DNA from: Planctomycetota bacterium
GTDB lineage: Bacteria; Planctomycetota; UBA1135; GCA-002686595
Assembly: GCA_016779205.1 (NCBI GenBank)
Contig: JADHOC010000001.1
Coordinates: forward strand, 1-64,000
Reading direction: 5' to 3'
Length of the DNA stretch: 64,000 nucleotides
The translations under genes were made by a program, and so were the position numbers. Below the pieces are notes generated by a model. That model was not told the DNA's origin, did not search any database, and saw nothing but the letters and a program-made list of their open reading frames with translations. Below, piece after piece: positions 25,361 through 34,840 of this stretch. Each line of letters opens with the position of its first letter. Within the stretch, counting starts at the first letter, position 1.

Positions 25361-27043
25361 TCAGCGGTACGCCGCGGAGCGCTCCCGCATGATCGCGGTG
25401 CCATAGGTGGGGAGCTGGTCCAGCGCCCCCAGGACGCGGGCGCGGCGCTCCCCGGGAGCGGACTCGAGGTCCGCGCGGACGAAGCAGATCCGGAAGGGGA
25501 GCAGGTCATCCCGTCGGACGTAGCGCTCCGCGACCCGCCCGTCGGCCTCGAGGGCCTCGAGGAAGCGCCGGGCCGTGGGGGCCATCCCCTGGGGCCGCTT
25601 CGGCAGCAGGATCAGCGCGGGTTCCGCGGCGTACATCTCATCGAGCATGGCGCCGCGAGCCGCTGCCCTCCCGGGGTCGTCCTCGGGCACGTTGAGGAAG
25701 GCCGCCGCGGAGGGCGTCACGAGGCCCCTGATGTCCCAGATGGGATTCCTGCTGAGGGCGCCGATGAAGCCGATGTCCGGGCACGCGATGGTCTCTGCGG
25801 GGCCGGTCCACTCCAGGACCGCCCACGCGTCGAGCTCCTGCCGGCCCGGCTCCCACGGGGACCTCGCCCGCTCGAGGACCTGGAAGGGCCAGGCGCCGCG
25901 GGGCTCCACGGCCAGGGCGATGTTGTGGGCCCGGTCGTAGCCACGGGTGCCCTGATCCCAGGCCGCGGCCAGCACGAGGGCGGCGAGGGTCACCACCGCG
26001 AGCCTCCGCGGTGTCCCCCGCAGGCTCTTCACCACCCCCGCGAAGCCCGCCGCGGCACCCAGGGCGAGGAAGGGCAGGGGCGGCACCAGGAAGCGATAGC
26101 GGGGCATCCAGTCGGTGAAGGCGTAGGCCACGAAGAACAGGCCGGAGAAGCCCATGCACCACGCCGCGAGGGGGACGCGTCGGCGCCCCACCAGCGCGCA
26201 GAGCGCGCCGACCACCCACATGGCCGCGAAGCCCCAGCCCTGATGGAACAGGAAGCGATAGAGCAGGAACCGCTCGCCGCGCCCGGCCGCGAGGGCCTCC
26301 ACCAGGGGCGGACCGCCGCCGACCTTGGCGGCGTGGGTGGCGGGAAACAGGCCGCCGTAGGCCACCAGGCCCCAGACCTCGTAGGCGCCGATCGGCAGGC
26401 CCGCGAGCAGGGCCCAGCGCAGGTCCCGGGGGCCCAGCGGCGCGTCGGACAGGCGGACGCCACGCCGGATGAGGAAGTAGAGCAGGTAGGCGGGGGCCTC
26501 CGGGCGGCTCGCCCAGACCAGGACCAGGAGCAAGGCCGAGAGGGGCCGGGCCTCGGCACGGGCCTGCTCGACCTCGAAGCGCCAGACCGCGAGGACCAGC
26601 AGCAGCGTGAAGCTCGCCGTCTCCAGGCCCGCCACGGCCCAGAGGGCCAGGGACGCGTTGGTGGCGACGATGGCCGCGGCGCAGAGGCTCGTGCGCGCGC
26701 CCAGGCCGAGCTGGCGGCCGAGGCCGAAGGTGGCGGGGACGCAGAGCACGGCCGCCAGGAGGCCGCCGAGCTTCAAGCCGAGCACCGGGGGCAGCCCGAG
26801 CCAGACGAGTCCGGCCCCGTACAGGGTCCAGACGGGGTTGGAGAAGCCCTCCACGCGCTCTCCCCGGTTCCACACCAGCTCGCCGTGCTCGGCGAGGTTC
26901 TGGCCGTACCGGAGGGAAATGAACGCGTCGTCCACCGTGTAGGGCCAGAACGACAGGGCGCTAAGGAGGAGGAACCCGGTCAGCAAGGCGAGGGCTGCCA
27001 TGCTGAGGGGGCCCACGCCGCCCGCGGTCTCGTGCCTGTCCAT
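25361..27043 (-). CDS. Polytopic GT-C glycosyltransferase, AftB/PMT-like
   Basis: The 560-residue protein has about ten hydrophobic segments over the first 360 residues and a soluble C-terminal part of 190 residues. After the first membrane span comes YTVDDAFISLRYGQNLAEHG (Asp38-Asp39) then VWNRGERVEGFSNPVWT. That loop, with an acidic pair and the VEGFSNP element, is like the GT-C arabinofuranosyl/mannosyl transferases such as mycobacterial AftB, which use polyprenyl-phosphate sugars outside the membrane. So it probably adds a sugar to a surface polymer or lipid. Donor and acceptor are unknown. It is convergent with smpB (stops 5 bases apart) and divergent from the tmRNA gene. Confidence 0.75.
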   Translation of the reverse strand: MDRHETAGGVGPLSMAALALLTGFLLLSALSFWPYTVDDAFISLRYGQNLAEHGELVWNRGERVEGFSNPVWTLYGAGLVWLGLPPVLGLKLGGLLAAVLCVPATFGLGRQLGLGARTSLCAAAIVATNASLALWAVAGLETASFTLLLVLAVWRFEVEQARAEARPLSALLLVLVWASRPEAPAYLLYFLIRRGVRLSDAPLGPRDLRWALLAGLPIGAYEVWGLVAYGGLFPATHAAKVGGGPPLVEALAAGRGERFLLYRFLFHQGWGFAAMWVVGALCALVGRRRVPLAAWCMGFSGLFFVAYAFTDWMPRYRFLVPPLPFLALGAAAGFAGVVKSLRGTPRRLAVVTLAALVLAAAWDQGTRGYDRAHNIALAVEPRGAWPFQVLERARSPWEPGRQELDAWAVLEWTGPAETIACPDIGFIGALSRNPIWDIRGLVTPSAAAFLNVPEDDPGRAAARGAMLDEMYAAEPALILLPKRPQGMAPTARRFLEALEADGRVAERYVRRDDLLPFRICFVRADLESAPGERRARVLGALDQLPTYGTAIMRERSAAYR

Positions 27044-27069
27044 GGGGGAGAGGATAGGAGGCTGACCCG

Positions 27070-27098
27070 TTGTGACCGAGCCCGCTCCGTCCTATCCT
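27070..27098 (+). promoter_or_regulatory. Sigma-70-like promoter of the tmRNA gene
   Basis: TTGTGA at 27070 and TATCCT at 27093 are 17 bases apart and lie 35 bases before the mature tmRNA 5' end, leaving room for a 5' leader that would be processed. A GGCGCCC-GGCG-GGGCGCC hairpin sits in that leader. Confidence 0.6.
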
Positions 27099-27133
27099 TC
27101 AGCTCGGCGCCCGGCGGGGCGCCACTCATGGAT

Positions 27134-27490
27134 GGGGGCGCACTGGTTTCGACCGGTTTCCGTCGCTACCAGGTTGCGTGCCGGGGATCCCAGGTCACCC
27201 CGCTAATCATCCCGGGAACGGCATCTTACTTGCCGACAACAACTACGCACTGGCAGCCTGAGAGTTGCCCGTCTTCGCCTGGAGTGCCCGTGGCCGGGCG
27301 AAGACGCCATTAGCGGGCTGGTCGCAACGCTGCGCCTCGGGGCCGCGCGACGAGACTTTACCGAGGCTGGCTCAGAAGCAATGTGTCCGCGGGCGGCTGC
27401 TGAGTGAGATCTATGCCGGCGGACTATGCACGTAGACGCCGGGTGGGCGCCGATTCCGGGACGGGGGTTCGACTCCCCCCGCCTCCACCA
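27134..27490 (+). ncRNA. ssrA: tmRNA (ssrA)
   Basis: The 357-nucleotide RNA rescues stalled ribosomes and tags the nascent peptide. The 5' end GGGGGCGCACTGGTTTCGAC and 3' end GGTTCGACTCCCCCCGCCTCCACCA form the tRNA-Ala-like part, with an encoded CCA. The tag frame runs 27232-27261, starting at GCC after TTACTT and reading ADNNYALAA then TGA. The ALAA ending is the usual degradation signal. Several pseudoknot-forming GC blocks lie between the tag and the 3' half. It is the one-piece form. SmpB is encoded nearby. Confidence 0.97.
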
Positions 27491-27552
27491 TCTCCCTCCT
27501 CTGTTCCAGAGGCAACGAGGGGAGGCGAGACGCACCGGCCGGCGGCCCTGCG

Positions 27553-30495
27553 TCAGTGAGCCAGCTTCGCGCCGCCGGCCGCGTCGTCTTCGGAGGGTCC
27601 TTGCGGCTCGGCGACGTCGAGGTGCTCCTTCAGGGCTGCCTCGAGGTCCCCGAGCTTGATGGGCTTGCTGAGGAAGCCGTCCATGCCGGCCTCGATGCAG
27701 GATGATCGCGCCTCGTTCAGCACGTTCGCGGTCACGGCGATGATGGGGGACTCGTACCCCCGCGCGCGCAGGATGCGGGTGGCCTCGAGGCCGTCCATGA
27801 CGGGCATCTGGCAGTCCATGAGCACCAGCTGGAAGCTGCGCTGCTTGAGCACCTCAACGGCCTGGGCGCCGTTGGAGGCGATCTCGCAGGTCACCCCGAG
27901 GCGCTTCAACATGGCCTGCATGACTTTCTGATTCACGAGGTTGTCCTCCACCAGCAGCACCTCGCCGGCGTAGCCCACGAGCGCGAGGCCGCTCTCTCGT
28001 TGCCGCTTCTTGGAGAGGACCGCCTCGACGAGCTCGTGGCGCGCGACCGGCGCGGCGAGCAGGTTCGCGCCGAGCTCCCCGCGGTGTTCGCTGATCCACG
28101 ACCACTCGGTGACGACGATCCGGCGGTTGGGCTCACCCTCGATCGCGGCCAGGGCACGCTCGAGGCTCGGGCCGCTGTTGACCAGGATCAATGCGGCTCC
28201 CGGCGCCTCCCTGGCCGAAGGCACCTCGACCGCGCCGAGGCCCACGAGGTAACGTCGCACGACGCGTAGGCTCTGGGCCAGGTCGCCGCGCAGGGCGAAC
28301 TGGAGGCCCGTGAGGTCCGCGAGCGGGGGCCCAACGTTGGCCTCGGCAAGGGAGAACTCAGCCACGAACCGGGCGCCATGGCCCGGCCGGCTCTCCACCT
28401 CGAGGGTGCCACCCATGAGCGAGACCAGCTCCCGGCAGATGGACAGGCCAAGGCCGGTCCCTCCGAAGCTCCTTGTGGTGGAGGTGTCCGCCTGCTGAAA
28501 GGGCGAGAAGAGGGTCGGCAGCGCCTCGGCGGCGATGCCGACGCCCGTGTCTTTGACTTCAAGGGTGAAGGTCCGCTGACCCTCTTCCGCCCCGGTGCAG
28601 GTGAGCTTCACCGCGACGTGGCCGTGCTCGGTGAACTTGATCGCGTTCCCCACCAGGTTGACGACCACCTGCTTGATCCGGGTCGGGTCCCCGAGGACGC
28701 CAGCGTCGGTGACCGGCACCTCACAGGTCAGCTCGAGGCCCTTCTCGTACGCGGCGTGGGAGAGGAGGCGCGAGCTGTCCTCGACCATGGAGGCCAGGTC
28801 GAGGGGGAGCGCCTCCAGGGCCATCTTCCCGGCCTCTGCCTTCGAGAAGACCAAGACGTCGTCGAGGATCTCGAGCAGGTGCTCGGCCGCCGACACGGCG
28901 GTGTCCACGTTGCCCTGCTGGGATGAGCTGAGGTGATCGAGCTGCAGGAGCTGGAGCATGCCCAGCACGCCATTCATCGGCGTGCGCAGCTCGTGGCTCA
29001 TGTTCGCGAGGAAGGCGGACTTGGCCCGCTGGGCCTCACGAGCGGCATCCATCGCCCGCCGCGTCTCCGTCTCCACCCGCTTCCGCTCCGTGATGTCGCC
29101 AATGACCCACAGTGTGAACGCGGCCTCTTCACCCTCCGCGCCCACCTGCGCCCTGGCCAGCTCGACCGAGAAGAGGGAGCCATCCTCCCGTCGAGCTTCT
29201 GCCTCCACCTTGCCGACCCCGAGCGCTGCGGCTTCGTCAGGGAGGTCGGCGATCCAGTCGGTGAACCGCCGCCCGATGGCGCGCTGGGGCTCCACACCGA
29301 ACATGCGTCCGAAGGCCGGGTTGGCGTCCACCAGTCGTCCGTCCGCGCCAACGCTGACGATGCCGTCGATGACGTTCTCGAGGATCACGCGCTGGAGCTG
29401 CTCCTTGCGGTCCAGCTCACGGCGCTCATCCAACGCCTCCACGAGCGCAGCGACCTGGGGGCCAACCGCCTGCAGCGCGCCGAGGTCGTTCTCGGTGAAG
29501 GCCCCCCCGCGCCGGACGAGATTGAGGGAGCCCAGCTGCTCTTCTCCGCGGAGGAGGGGGATGGAGGTGACCTGGGCCTCGCCGTATCTGCGGGGCTCCA
29601 CACCGCCGTGGCCCCCGCCCGCCGCCTCGAGCCAGGCGCAGGCCGGGCAGTCCGCGTGGAGTGCGTGACGGATGCAGCAGTCGTCACAGCCCGTGACCTC
29701 GATGACGCCCGCGAGGAAGGCCTCGTAGACCCTCTCCTCGCTCCGCCCGAGCAGGTGCCGCTGCTGGGCCTGGGACAGCGCCTCAAGCAGCCGAACGGTC
29801 TGGGCCTGACGTTCTCGCGCGTGCCCCAGCCTCTCCGCCATGGCGTTGAAGCTCGCGGAGACCCGGCCAATCTCATCGTCCCGGGTCACCGGCACACGGG
29901 TCTGGAAGTCCCCGCTGGCCACGGTGTCCACCGCCTCCTCGAGGCCCCGGAGCTTCCGGGTGAGCAGCGTGCCGAGAATGAAGCTGAACAGGGCAACGAG
30001 CGCGATCTCGATCCCCACGATCTTCAACGCCTGACGCCGGGCCGCGGCGACGATGGCGAAGGTGCGGGAGGTGTCGAGTCCAACCCGGACCGTTCCGATG
30101 GCCTCGCCCGCGACCGAGATCTCTCCTCTGGCGTCGAAGATCCCGTCGCCGTCCGTATCCGCCAGGGTCCGATCCAGCGAACGGTCCCCGAGCGAACCGA
30201 GTCCTGGCTGAGCCACGGAAGCCAGCACTCGCCCCTCCAGGTTCACCACATGGACATAGAGCAGTGACGTGTCCTCCAGCGCCGTCTCTGCCGTGTCGTT
30301 GATCGTGGCGAGGTCCCCGGAGATCACGGGGTCCGTGAACGTCGAGGACAGGAGTCGAACAGCGGTCTCCGCCCGCACCGTGATCTCCTGCTCCTGGGCG
30401 CGCTCGATGTACCGCACGCCAGTGATCACGAGGATGATCAGAACGACCGCCTCGATCAGCGCGACGCCGAGGATGGTCCGCGCGCGAAGCGACAA
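27553..30495 (-). CDS. Hybrid sensor histidine kinase with HAMP, GAF, PAS and receiver domains
   Basis: A 980-residue membrane sensor. Order: TM1 (about 8-28); a 130-residue periplasmic domain containing a Ca-loop-like DTDGDGIFD (113-121); TM2 (about 159-178); HAMP (180-232); a GAF-like region (245-355) with five Cys between 270 and 286; PAS (365-475, [18 protein letters not shown]); HisKA with phospho-acceptor His501 in SHELRTP; HATPase (Asn613, [15 protein letters not shown]); a degenerate receiver (725-830); and an intact C-terminal receiver with Asp894 in [12 protein letters not shown]. No HPt or output domain is attached or adjacent. It lies 47 bases downstream of a PhnD-like binding lipoprotein gene, a likely ligand-sensing partner. 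Confidence 0.93.
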   Translation of the reverse strand: MSLRARTILGVALIEAVVLIILVITGVRYIERAQEQEITVRAETAVRLLSSTFTDPVISGDLATINDTAETALEDTSLLYVHVVNLEGRVLASVAQPGLGSLGDRSLDRTLADTDGDGIFDARGEISVAGEAIGTVRVGLDTSRTFAIVAAARRQALKIVGIEIALVALFSFILGTLLTRKLRGLEEAVDTVASGDFQTRVPVTRDDEIGRVSASFNAMAERLGHARERQAQTVRLLEALSQAQQRHLLGRSEERVYEAFLAGVIEVTGCDDCCIRHALHADCPACAWLEAAGGGHGGVEPRRYGEAQVTSIPLLRGEEQLGSLNLVRRGGAFTENDLGALQAVGPQVAALVEALDERRELDRKEQLQRVILENVIDGIVSVGADGRLVDANPAFGRMFGVEPQRAIGRRFTDWIADLPDEAAALGVGKVEAEARREDGSLFSVELARAQVGAEGEEAAFTLWVIGDITERKRVETETRRAMDAAREAQRAKSAFLANMSHELRTPMNGVLGMLQLLQLDHLSSSQQGNVDTAVSAAEHLLEILDDVLVFSKAEAGKMALEALPLDLASMVEDSSRLLSHAAYEKGLELTCEVPVTDAGVLGDPTRIKQVVVNLVGNAIKFTEHGHVAVKLTCTGAEEGQRTFTLEVKDTGVGIAAEALPTLFSPFQQADTSTTRSFGGTGLGLSICRELVSLMGGTLEVESRPGHGARFVAEFSLAEANVGPPLADLTGLQFALRGDLAQSLRVVRRYLVGLGAVEVPSAREAPGAALILVNSGPSLERALAAIEGEPNRRIVVTEWSWISEHRGELGANLLAAPVARHELVEAVLSKKRQRESGLALVGYAGEVLLVEDNLVNQKVMQAMLKRLGVTCEIASNGAQAVEVLKQRSFQLVLMDCQMPVMDGLEATRILRARGYESPIIAVTANVLNEARSSCIEAGMDGFLSKPIKLGDLEAALKEHLDVAEPQGPSEDDAAGGAKLAH

Positions 30496-30542
30496 CGTCC
30501 AGGCCGGACGTCGCGCCTCGGGGCCAGCTTGCCCTTCGGGGC

Positions 30543-31412
30543 TCAGAGCCCCTCCAGGCCGAGCGCCCTCACGTCATCCCAGTCGGAGTCCTCTGCGCGC
30601 TCGAAGCCCTTCAGCTTGATGGGATCCAGCAGGCCCATGCCGCCCGGGGTCTCGTGCAGGCCCATCAGAGCGGCCTGAACCCGCTCGACCACCTCCGAGG
30701 GGACCCGGGGGTGCGCGGCGATGGCGTGGGGGGTGAAGCCCTCGCTCGTCCAGATCACGCGGAGCTGGTCCGAGACGTCCGGTGGCATGGCGTTGAAGGT
30801 GCGCACCACGCCTCCACCCACGGGCAACGTCCCCGACGCGACGTTTCGATAGACCGAGTCGTGGGAGCTCACGAAGCGCGGCGTCACCCCGAGCTCCCTG
30901 CGGGCCAGCTCGGCGCGGGGGAGGAGCGTCGCCGCGAAAGCTGCGGGCGCAGGGAAGGCGACCTCGAGTCCAGCGAGGTCCTCGATTCCCTCGATGTCGC
31001 TGTCCTTCCTGGCCACGAGGATCCCCTTGATCCGCTTGTCCTTCGCCCGCGCGAGCGCCCCGTAACCCGTATCCGCGTGGAACACCTCGTAGTGGTAGGG
31101 GTTCATGTAGGCGATATCGGGTTTCCCCTCACGCAGACTGCGCTCGAACTCCGGAATGTCCCGCTCGGTCACAAATCGAAGATGCACCCCGGCGGCTTCC
31201 GAGACCGCCGCGAGCAGAGGCATCCACTGGTCCGCGGACTTCTTCGCCGACTGCTGCGGGACGATGCTGAACGTGTAGGTGGGGACGTCGGCCCCTGGGG
31301 AGCTGGGCGCCGCGGGTGCCCGGGTCTCTGCCTCGGGCGAGCCGCCGCCGCATGAGAAGAGCACCCCCAGTCCGAGGGCGAGGACTTGGTTCGAGAAGAT
31401 CAGGCGTCGCAT
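30543..31412 (-). CDS. PhnD-like phosphate/phosphonate-type substrate-binding lipoprotein
   Basis: The 289-residue product begins with a lipoprotein signal (VLFSC, Cys21). It continues as a type II periplasmic binding protein of the PhnD/PtxB group: TYTFSIVPQQSAKKSADQWMPL, EGKPDIAYMNPYHYEVF, LAGLEVAFPAPAAFAATLLPRAEL, SHDSVYRNVASGTLPVGGGV. No ABC permease or ATPase gene is nearby; instead a hybrid histidine kinase follows on the same strand. This suggests a sensing role, presenting a bound ligand to the kinase, rather than uptake. The ligand could be phosphonate, phosphite or an unrelated small anion. The ATG at 31412 gives a proper signal peptide; the longer frame does not. Confidence 0.85.
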   Translation of the reverse strand: MRRLIFSNQVLALGLGVLFSCGGGSPEAETRAPAAPSSPGADVPTYTFSIVPQQSAKKSADQWMPLLAAVSEAAGVHLRFVTERDIPEFERSLREGKPDIAYMNPYHYEVFHADTGYGALARAKDKRIKGILVARKDSDIEGIEDLAGLEVAFPAPAAFAATLLPRAELARRELGVTPRFVSSHDSVYRNVASGTLPVGGGVVRTFNAMPPDVSDQLRVIWTSEGFTPHAIAAHPRVPSEVVERVQAALMGLHETPGGMGLLDPIKLKGFERAEDSDWDDVRALGLEGL

Positions 31413-31644
31413 GACAGGCTCGGTGGGAAGGGCGTACGGGCCCCGCGGGCCCCGTGGAGGCCCACTCGGAGAGGCCTCGTGGCTGGCCAGGTACAACGGG
31501 GCTTGGGGTCAGGCAAGCAGCTGGCCATTCCGCGCCTCGATGGCCCAGGTTCCCGTCGACGCCGATTCTAAGCGCGCGCTCGCTGGGAACCTTCTGCCCC
31601 GGGGCAATCCCGGGGTCCACCGGTCGTAAGCGAGGGGTGAAGAC

Positions 31645-32070
31645 CTACTTCGACTCGCTGACGACACAGCGGGTCCGGGGCCCCTCCACGTCGAGATAGA
31701 CCGTCACCCGGCGCCGTTCCTCCCCGACCTCCCAGGCGGTGAGGATCCTGTTGGCCCGGGAGGTGTTGCTCCCGAGCCGTTGACCGGGGAGGTAATCCAC
31801 CGGCGTCGAGCTGGCGGGGTCCACGCCGTGGGCCTCGAGCGCTGCTCGACAGACCGCCTCCACCGATGCCAGGGACCAGGTGCCGTCCTCGGCGCGCTGC
31901 GGGGCGCTGGGGATGTCCACCGAGGTCGAGGGGTCCAGGACGCGCTGCACGGTGATCCACCCGATCGCCAGGAAGCACACCACCCAGAAGATCCCGAGGG
32001 CCCGGGCGAGATGATCGTGGCCGGCTTCAAGGGGGCGGCCGGTCGGTTCAGGAATGGAATCTGGAGCCAT
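31645..32070 (-). CDS. Single-pass membrane-anchored hypothetical protein
   Basis: From ATG 32070 the product is 141 residues: a short polar N terminus, one membrane span (about residues 24-41, LGIFWVVCFLAIGWITV), then an 85-residue domain probably outside the cytoplasm, ending VTVYLDVEGPRTRCVVSESK. The middle reads like a short alpha/beta domain (VEAVCRAALEAHGVDPASS, DYLPGQRLGSN). I do not recognise a family. It is divergent from the lipoprotein gene at 32225 and 230 bases downstream of the PhnD-like gene's start on the opposite side. The frame upstream of 32070 is not protein-like. Confidence 0.6.
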   Translation of the reverse strand: MAPDSIPEPTGRPLEAGHDHLARALGIFWVVCFLAIGWITVQRVLDPSTSVDIPSAPQRAEDGTWSLASVEAVCRAALEAHGVDPASSTPVDYLPGQRLGSNTSRANRILTAWEVGEERRRVTVYLDVEGPRTRCVVSESK

Positions 32071-32224
32071 GCCGGAGCCTAACCGCTCTCCGCTCCGGTG
32101 GAAACGAGGCAGGCTCCACCTGCCAGACCGCTCCTCCGTGGCGGGGTCCCGAGCAAGCCCCACGCCACGGGGATCCAGGGGATGCCGTTGAACCCCGGAC
32201 AGCCGTCGAGGACACTCTGGAGCC

Positions 32225-33412
32225 ATGCTCCGCCCCGTGCTCATCGCCGCCGCCCTCGCCGCCAGCCTGTCCGGTTGCCGCGGGACCAGCGTCGCCACGC
32301 AGAACCTCGACGCGGTCCTCAGCTCCACGGACAACTTCCGGTACCGCGGGGCCACGACGAATCAGTGGAAGGACCTGATGGACCTCGGGTTCAACTCCCT
32401 GCGATCCGTGGTCAGCGCCGAAGAGAAGGCGCGGACCGAGCAGAACATCCCGGACCCCACCGAATTCGCATTCGAGAACCTGGTCGACCTCTCCGCGTCC
32501 ACCCAGGGGCCGACCCTCTGGCGACACAACGAGCAGGTCCGCGTGCTGGCCCGATTCGCCGTGTACGCGCCCAGCCAGCTCTGTCGTGAGCTCGCCATCC
32601 GGCAGCTGCGGGTCCACGCCGAGCGCCTGGAGCTCGACGGCACCTTCAGCGGCCTGGAGCAAGCTGCAAGCGCGGCGGAGTTGATCGAGGCGGTCGACGG
32701 CCTGACCGACGCCCTACGCACCGCCTCCCGCCGACGGCTGGACGACACGGCCAGGGCGGACTTCGCCGCGGCCATCACCCTCGTGGAGGAGCTCGAGGTG
32801 GACGTGCAGGGCGGCGCACGCCTCCTCGGGGCCCTCGGCCCCTTCCTGAAGGGGCGGCTCTTGCCGACGGACCTGCGCCAGCGGGTGGCGGCCCTGTCCC
32901 TCGAGGTTCAGCGCCGCCTCGTGGCCGAGGCGTACTGGCGCGGCGTCCGTGACACCTCCGCCTTCGTCCGCGCCAGCGCCCTCTCCATCTCGATGGCGCT
33001 GCACGGCGACCCCTACCGAATCGAGGCCCTCCTCACGGTCATTCCCACAGAGGCTGTGGAGCCGTGGATCACGGAGCGGTACCGCACCTTTGATCTGCCT
33101 GCTCAGCCGCTCGAGGACGCCGGCGTCCTGATCGCCGTCGCGCAGGCCTTCGAGGCCGAGGGCCTGCCGCTCGCCGCTCGCCGCGACACGGTGGAGGGGC
33201 TCCAGCTCCGCGCGGCCATCGTGGTGGGCTTCCTCCAGGTCGCTGCCACCGACCTCCTGTACCCACGGCGCGCCCGGCATGCCGCCATGGACACCCTGGG
33301 CGCCCTGACCTCCGGTGAGGTGGTGAGCCTGCGCCCCGAGGTCTGGGAGCGCTGGTGGCTTGGGGTCCGGCCGGAGCTCGAGGATCAGATACGAGCGGCG
33401 ACAGATGGCTGA
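32225..33412 (+). CDS. Lipoprotein with HEAT-like helical repeats, unknown function
   Basis: The 395-residue product has a lipoprotein signal with lipobox LSGC (Cys18). The mature part is almost wholly predicted helical, with repeated Leu/Ala/Arg-rich segments such as VRVLARFAVYAPSQLCRELAIRQL and FVRASALSISMALHGDPYRIEALL, which look like degenerate HEAT repeats. No catalytic motif is seen. The next gene starts eight bases inside this one, so the two are translationally coupled and perhaps work together at the envelope. HEAT-type secreted proteins occur again at 61-64 kb. Confidence 0.7.
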   Translation: MLRPVLIAAALAASLSGCRGTSVATQNLDAVLSSTDNFRYRGATTNQWKDLMDLGFNSLRSVVSAEEKARTEQNIPDPTEFAFENLVDLSASTQGPTLWRHNEQVRVLARFAVYAPSQLCRELAIRQLRVHAERLELDGTFSGLEQAASAAELIEAVDGLTDALRTASRRRLDDTARADFAAAITLVEELEVDVQGGARLLGALGPFLKGRLLPTDLRQRVAALSLEVQRRLVAEAYWRGVRDTSAFVRASALSISMALHGDPYRIEALLTVIPTEAVEPWITERYRTFDLPAQPLEDAGVLIAVAQAFEAEGLPLAARRDTVEGLQLRAAIVVGFLQVAATDLLYPRRARHAAMDTLGALTSGEVVSLRPEVWERWWLGVRPELEDQIRAATDG

Positions 33413-34718
33413 CCAGGACACCCCGCCGGCACCCCCGTCGGAGTCTTCAAGCGCCCAGATCTTTGACGAGGTCCGCCGCGAGCGTGGGGCGTCTGGACAG
33501 GGGAGGGGCTGGGCCATGCGAGCGATCGGGCTGGCGGTCTTCGCCTTTGCCGTCTGGCTGATCTCCACGAACATCGGCTGGCGAGATGAGCTCCGGCTGG
33601 AATCCCCGTCCGGCGCCGAGGCCGTGAGCCTCGGCGGATCGATCGAGGGGGATTGGCGCGCCCGCCCGATGGTGTTCGTGGCCGACGAGGGCAACGCGGC
33701 GTTGACCGTCGTTGCGGGCGAGCGGCTGTCCGTGGGGCCGGCGCGCGTCCTTGGCCCGAATGGGCGCGTCATCGCCGGCTCCGACGACCCCGGTACGGGC
33801 ATGGCCGTGAGCATGATCGACGTGCGCCCAGGGCTCCCGAAGACGCTCCGGGGCGTTCAGGCCAACAAGGTCGGGGTCGCGTTCTGCCTCCTGGCCTTGG
33901 CCACCCTGACGGTGGCCACGCGGTGGTGGAGGCTCCTGCTCGTGCATGACTGCCCGACTCGCTGGCGGGACGCCGTGCGCTTCACCTACGTGGGCCTCTT
34001 CTTCAACGTCGTGTTCCCCGGCTTCAACGGCGGCGACGTGGCGCGGGCGGTGGCGGTCGTACAGCGCCACCCCGCGCGGAGGCCGGAGGCGCTCATGAGC
34101 GTCGTGGTGGATCGAGTCCTCGGATTGTTCTCGATGGTCATCATCGGCGCCTGCTTCGTGCTGACGAGCGACGACCGGGCCGCGGACCTCAAGCTCCCGG
34201 TCAGCGCGGCGGCGGCAGGCCTCTTGGTGGGAGGGGCCATGTTCTGCAGTCAGCGCGTCCGTGGCTGGCTCCGGTTCGAGACGCTGATCGCACGGCTCCC
34301 CATGGGCGAGCGCCTGGAACGCCTGGACCGCTCGGCCCGGCTCGTGGTGGAGCGGCCACGGGAGCTGGCGGGCGCCCTCGTGCTCTCCAGCATGAACCAC
34401 CTCCTGACCGGGGCGGCGGTCTCCTTCATCGCCGCGGGCCTCGGGAGCCAGCTTGGCTTCGGGGAGTGGATGTCGACCACCGCCATCGCCAACACCATCT
34501 CCGGCCTGCCGATCTCCCCCGGCGGGCTCGGCGTGGGGGAGCACCTCTTCGGGGCGCTGGCCGCCATCTTCGGCAGCACCTATGCCATGGGCGTGGCCAC
34601 GAGCCTGATCTTCCGGGTGGGCCTGTACGGCCTGTCGCTCACCGGAGGGCTGGTGCTCTTGATCCCGGACGCCAGCCGGCCCGGAGGCCCTGGGGCCGGG
34701 ACCGCCGAGCCACGCTGA
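33405..34718 (+). CDS. Flippase-like integral membrane protein (LPG synthase TM / UPF0104 family)
   Basis: The 437-residue protein has a cytoplasmic N terminus, one early membrane span (about 45-60), an extracytoplasmic stretch of 70 residues, and then six or more further spans. The motifs FFNVVFPGFNGGDVARAV and ISGLPISPGGLGVGEHLFG are those of the lysylphosphatidylglycerol-synthase transmembrane (AglD/YbhN-like) family, thought to flip or transfer lipid-linked groups. The cytoplasmic synthetase domain of MprF is absent. The start ATG 33405 overlaps the upstream lipoprotein gene by eight bases. Substrate is unknown. Confidence 0.8.
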   Translation: MADQDTPPAPPSESSSAQIFDEVRRERGASGQGRGWAMRAIGLAVFAFAVWLISTNIGWRDELRLESPSGAEAVSLGGSIEGDWRARPMVFVADEGNAALTVVAGERLSVGPARVLGPNGRVIAGSDDPGTGMAVSMIDVRPGLPKTLRGVQANKVGVAFCLLALATLTVATRWWRLLLVHDCPTRWRDAVRFTYVGLFFNVVFPGFNGGDVARAVAVVQRHPARRPEALMSVVVDRVLGLFSMVIIGACFVLTSDDRAADLKLPVSAAAAGLLVGGAMFCSQRVRGWLRFETLIARLPMGERLERLDRSARLVVERPRELAGALVLSSMNHLLTGAAVSFIAAGLGSQLGFGEWMSTTAIANTISGLPISPGGLGVGEHLFGALAAIFGSTYAMGVATSLIFRVGLYGLSLTGGLVLLIPDASRPGGPGAGTAEPR

Positions 34719-34840
34719 GCGCGGCGCTCCCGCGCCCGGTACGCGACGCACGCGAGCGGAATCGGGTGGTCCACAGGGCGTGGACCTGATGGAATGTTGC
34801 CCATATTCATCCCCCTGCGCCCCCCCTGCTGCTCAAGACC

